From positions 4,588,001-4,652,000 of the forward strand of contig NC_048555.1 in assembly GCF_902806685.2 (NCBI RefSeq): DNA of 64,000 nt. The letters are read 5' to 3'. Positions 63,916-64,000 of the stretch are shown piece after piece. This DNA comes from Maniola hyperantus. Its lineage: Eukaryota > Arthropoda > Insecta > Lepidoptera > Nymphalidae. The position numbers and the translations under genes are program-made. The notes beneath the pieces were generated by a model. It was not told the origin of the DNA and searched no databases. It saw only the letters and a program-made list of their open reading frames with translations. How positions within the stretch are numbered: the first letter of the stretch is position 1; each line of letters opens with the position of its first letter.

Positions 63916-64000
63916 ACTTAGTAACTAAAAATAAAAGGTATAAATTACCGCATTTTAGTGCAACCGAAAAATCGCGACGTCAACGCAGATTGACGGTGAA

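Larger units (their letters stand above)
59226..64000 (-). other. Pde8: Upstream PDE8 intron (inferred), repeat-rich
   Basis: No further PDE8 exon was recognised. It contains an AT microsatellite (60495-60545), SINEs, two AGGGTTCCGTA copies and two unclassified elements near 62470 and 62860. 59230-60050 and 61890-62460 show nothing clear. Confidence 0.6.

Overview
This window is nuclear DNA from a lepidopteran (butterfly or moth). The genes are split into short exons with GT..AG introns. The spaces between exons are packed with repeats typical of Lepidoptera: Helitron-like elements ending near CTAGT, tRNA-derived SINEs with TGATGA tails, LINE 3' ends, and many palindromic MITEs. The order assignment rests on recall of such repeats and on protein similarity, not on a database search.

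Two conserved genes lie tail to tail. On the + strand, eight exons (51-28727) encode the C-terminal 351 residues of a ceramide transfer protein (CERT/CERT1): the linker, an FFAT motif (EFYDAVE) and the complete START domain. The PH-domain exons lie upstream of base 1. One intron is 24.5 kb long. On the - strand, eleven exons (59225 down to 38709) encode about 586 residues of a PDE8-type cyclic nucleotide phosphodiesterase: the end of the receiver-like N-terminal region, the start of a PAS region, a linker with two RRxS sites, and the whole catalytic domain to the stop. Its first exons lie beyond base 64000. The 10 kb between the two stop codons holds repeats but no gene I can support.

Layout: 1-28727 CERT; 28728-38708 convergent intergenic repeats; 38709-59225 PDE8; 59226-64000 PDE8 upstream intron (inferred), full of repeats.

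The most unusual feature is a set of local tandem duplications centred on exons. (1) The PDE8 exon at 40764-40945 is followed by about eight partial copies (39811-40763); the nearer ones have an exact 129-bp (43-codon) period and keep the GTGAGT donor. (2) The PDE8 exon at 50100 has degenerate copies downstream, one split by a MITE flanked by an 8-bp direct repeat. (3) The donor end of the PDE8 exon at 51972 is duplicated with a period near 149 bp. (4) The CERT exon encoding the FFAT motif has a decayed tandem copy that keeps its donor but has lost the FFAT residues. In addition, no exon for the PAS core is visible between 50253 and 51971, and the flanking exons can be joined in phase without one.

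The two genes act in different pathways: CERT in non-vesicular ceramide transport from ER to Golgi, PDE8 in cAMP hydrolysis. Nothing here shows that they work together beyond being neighbours.
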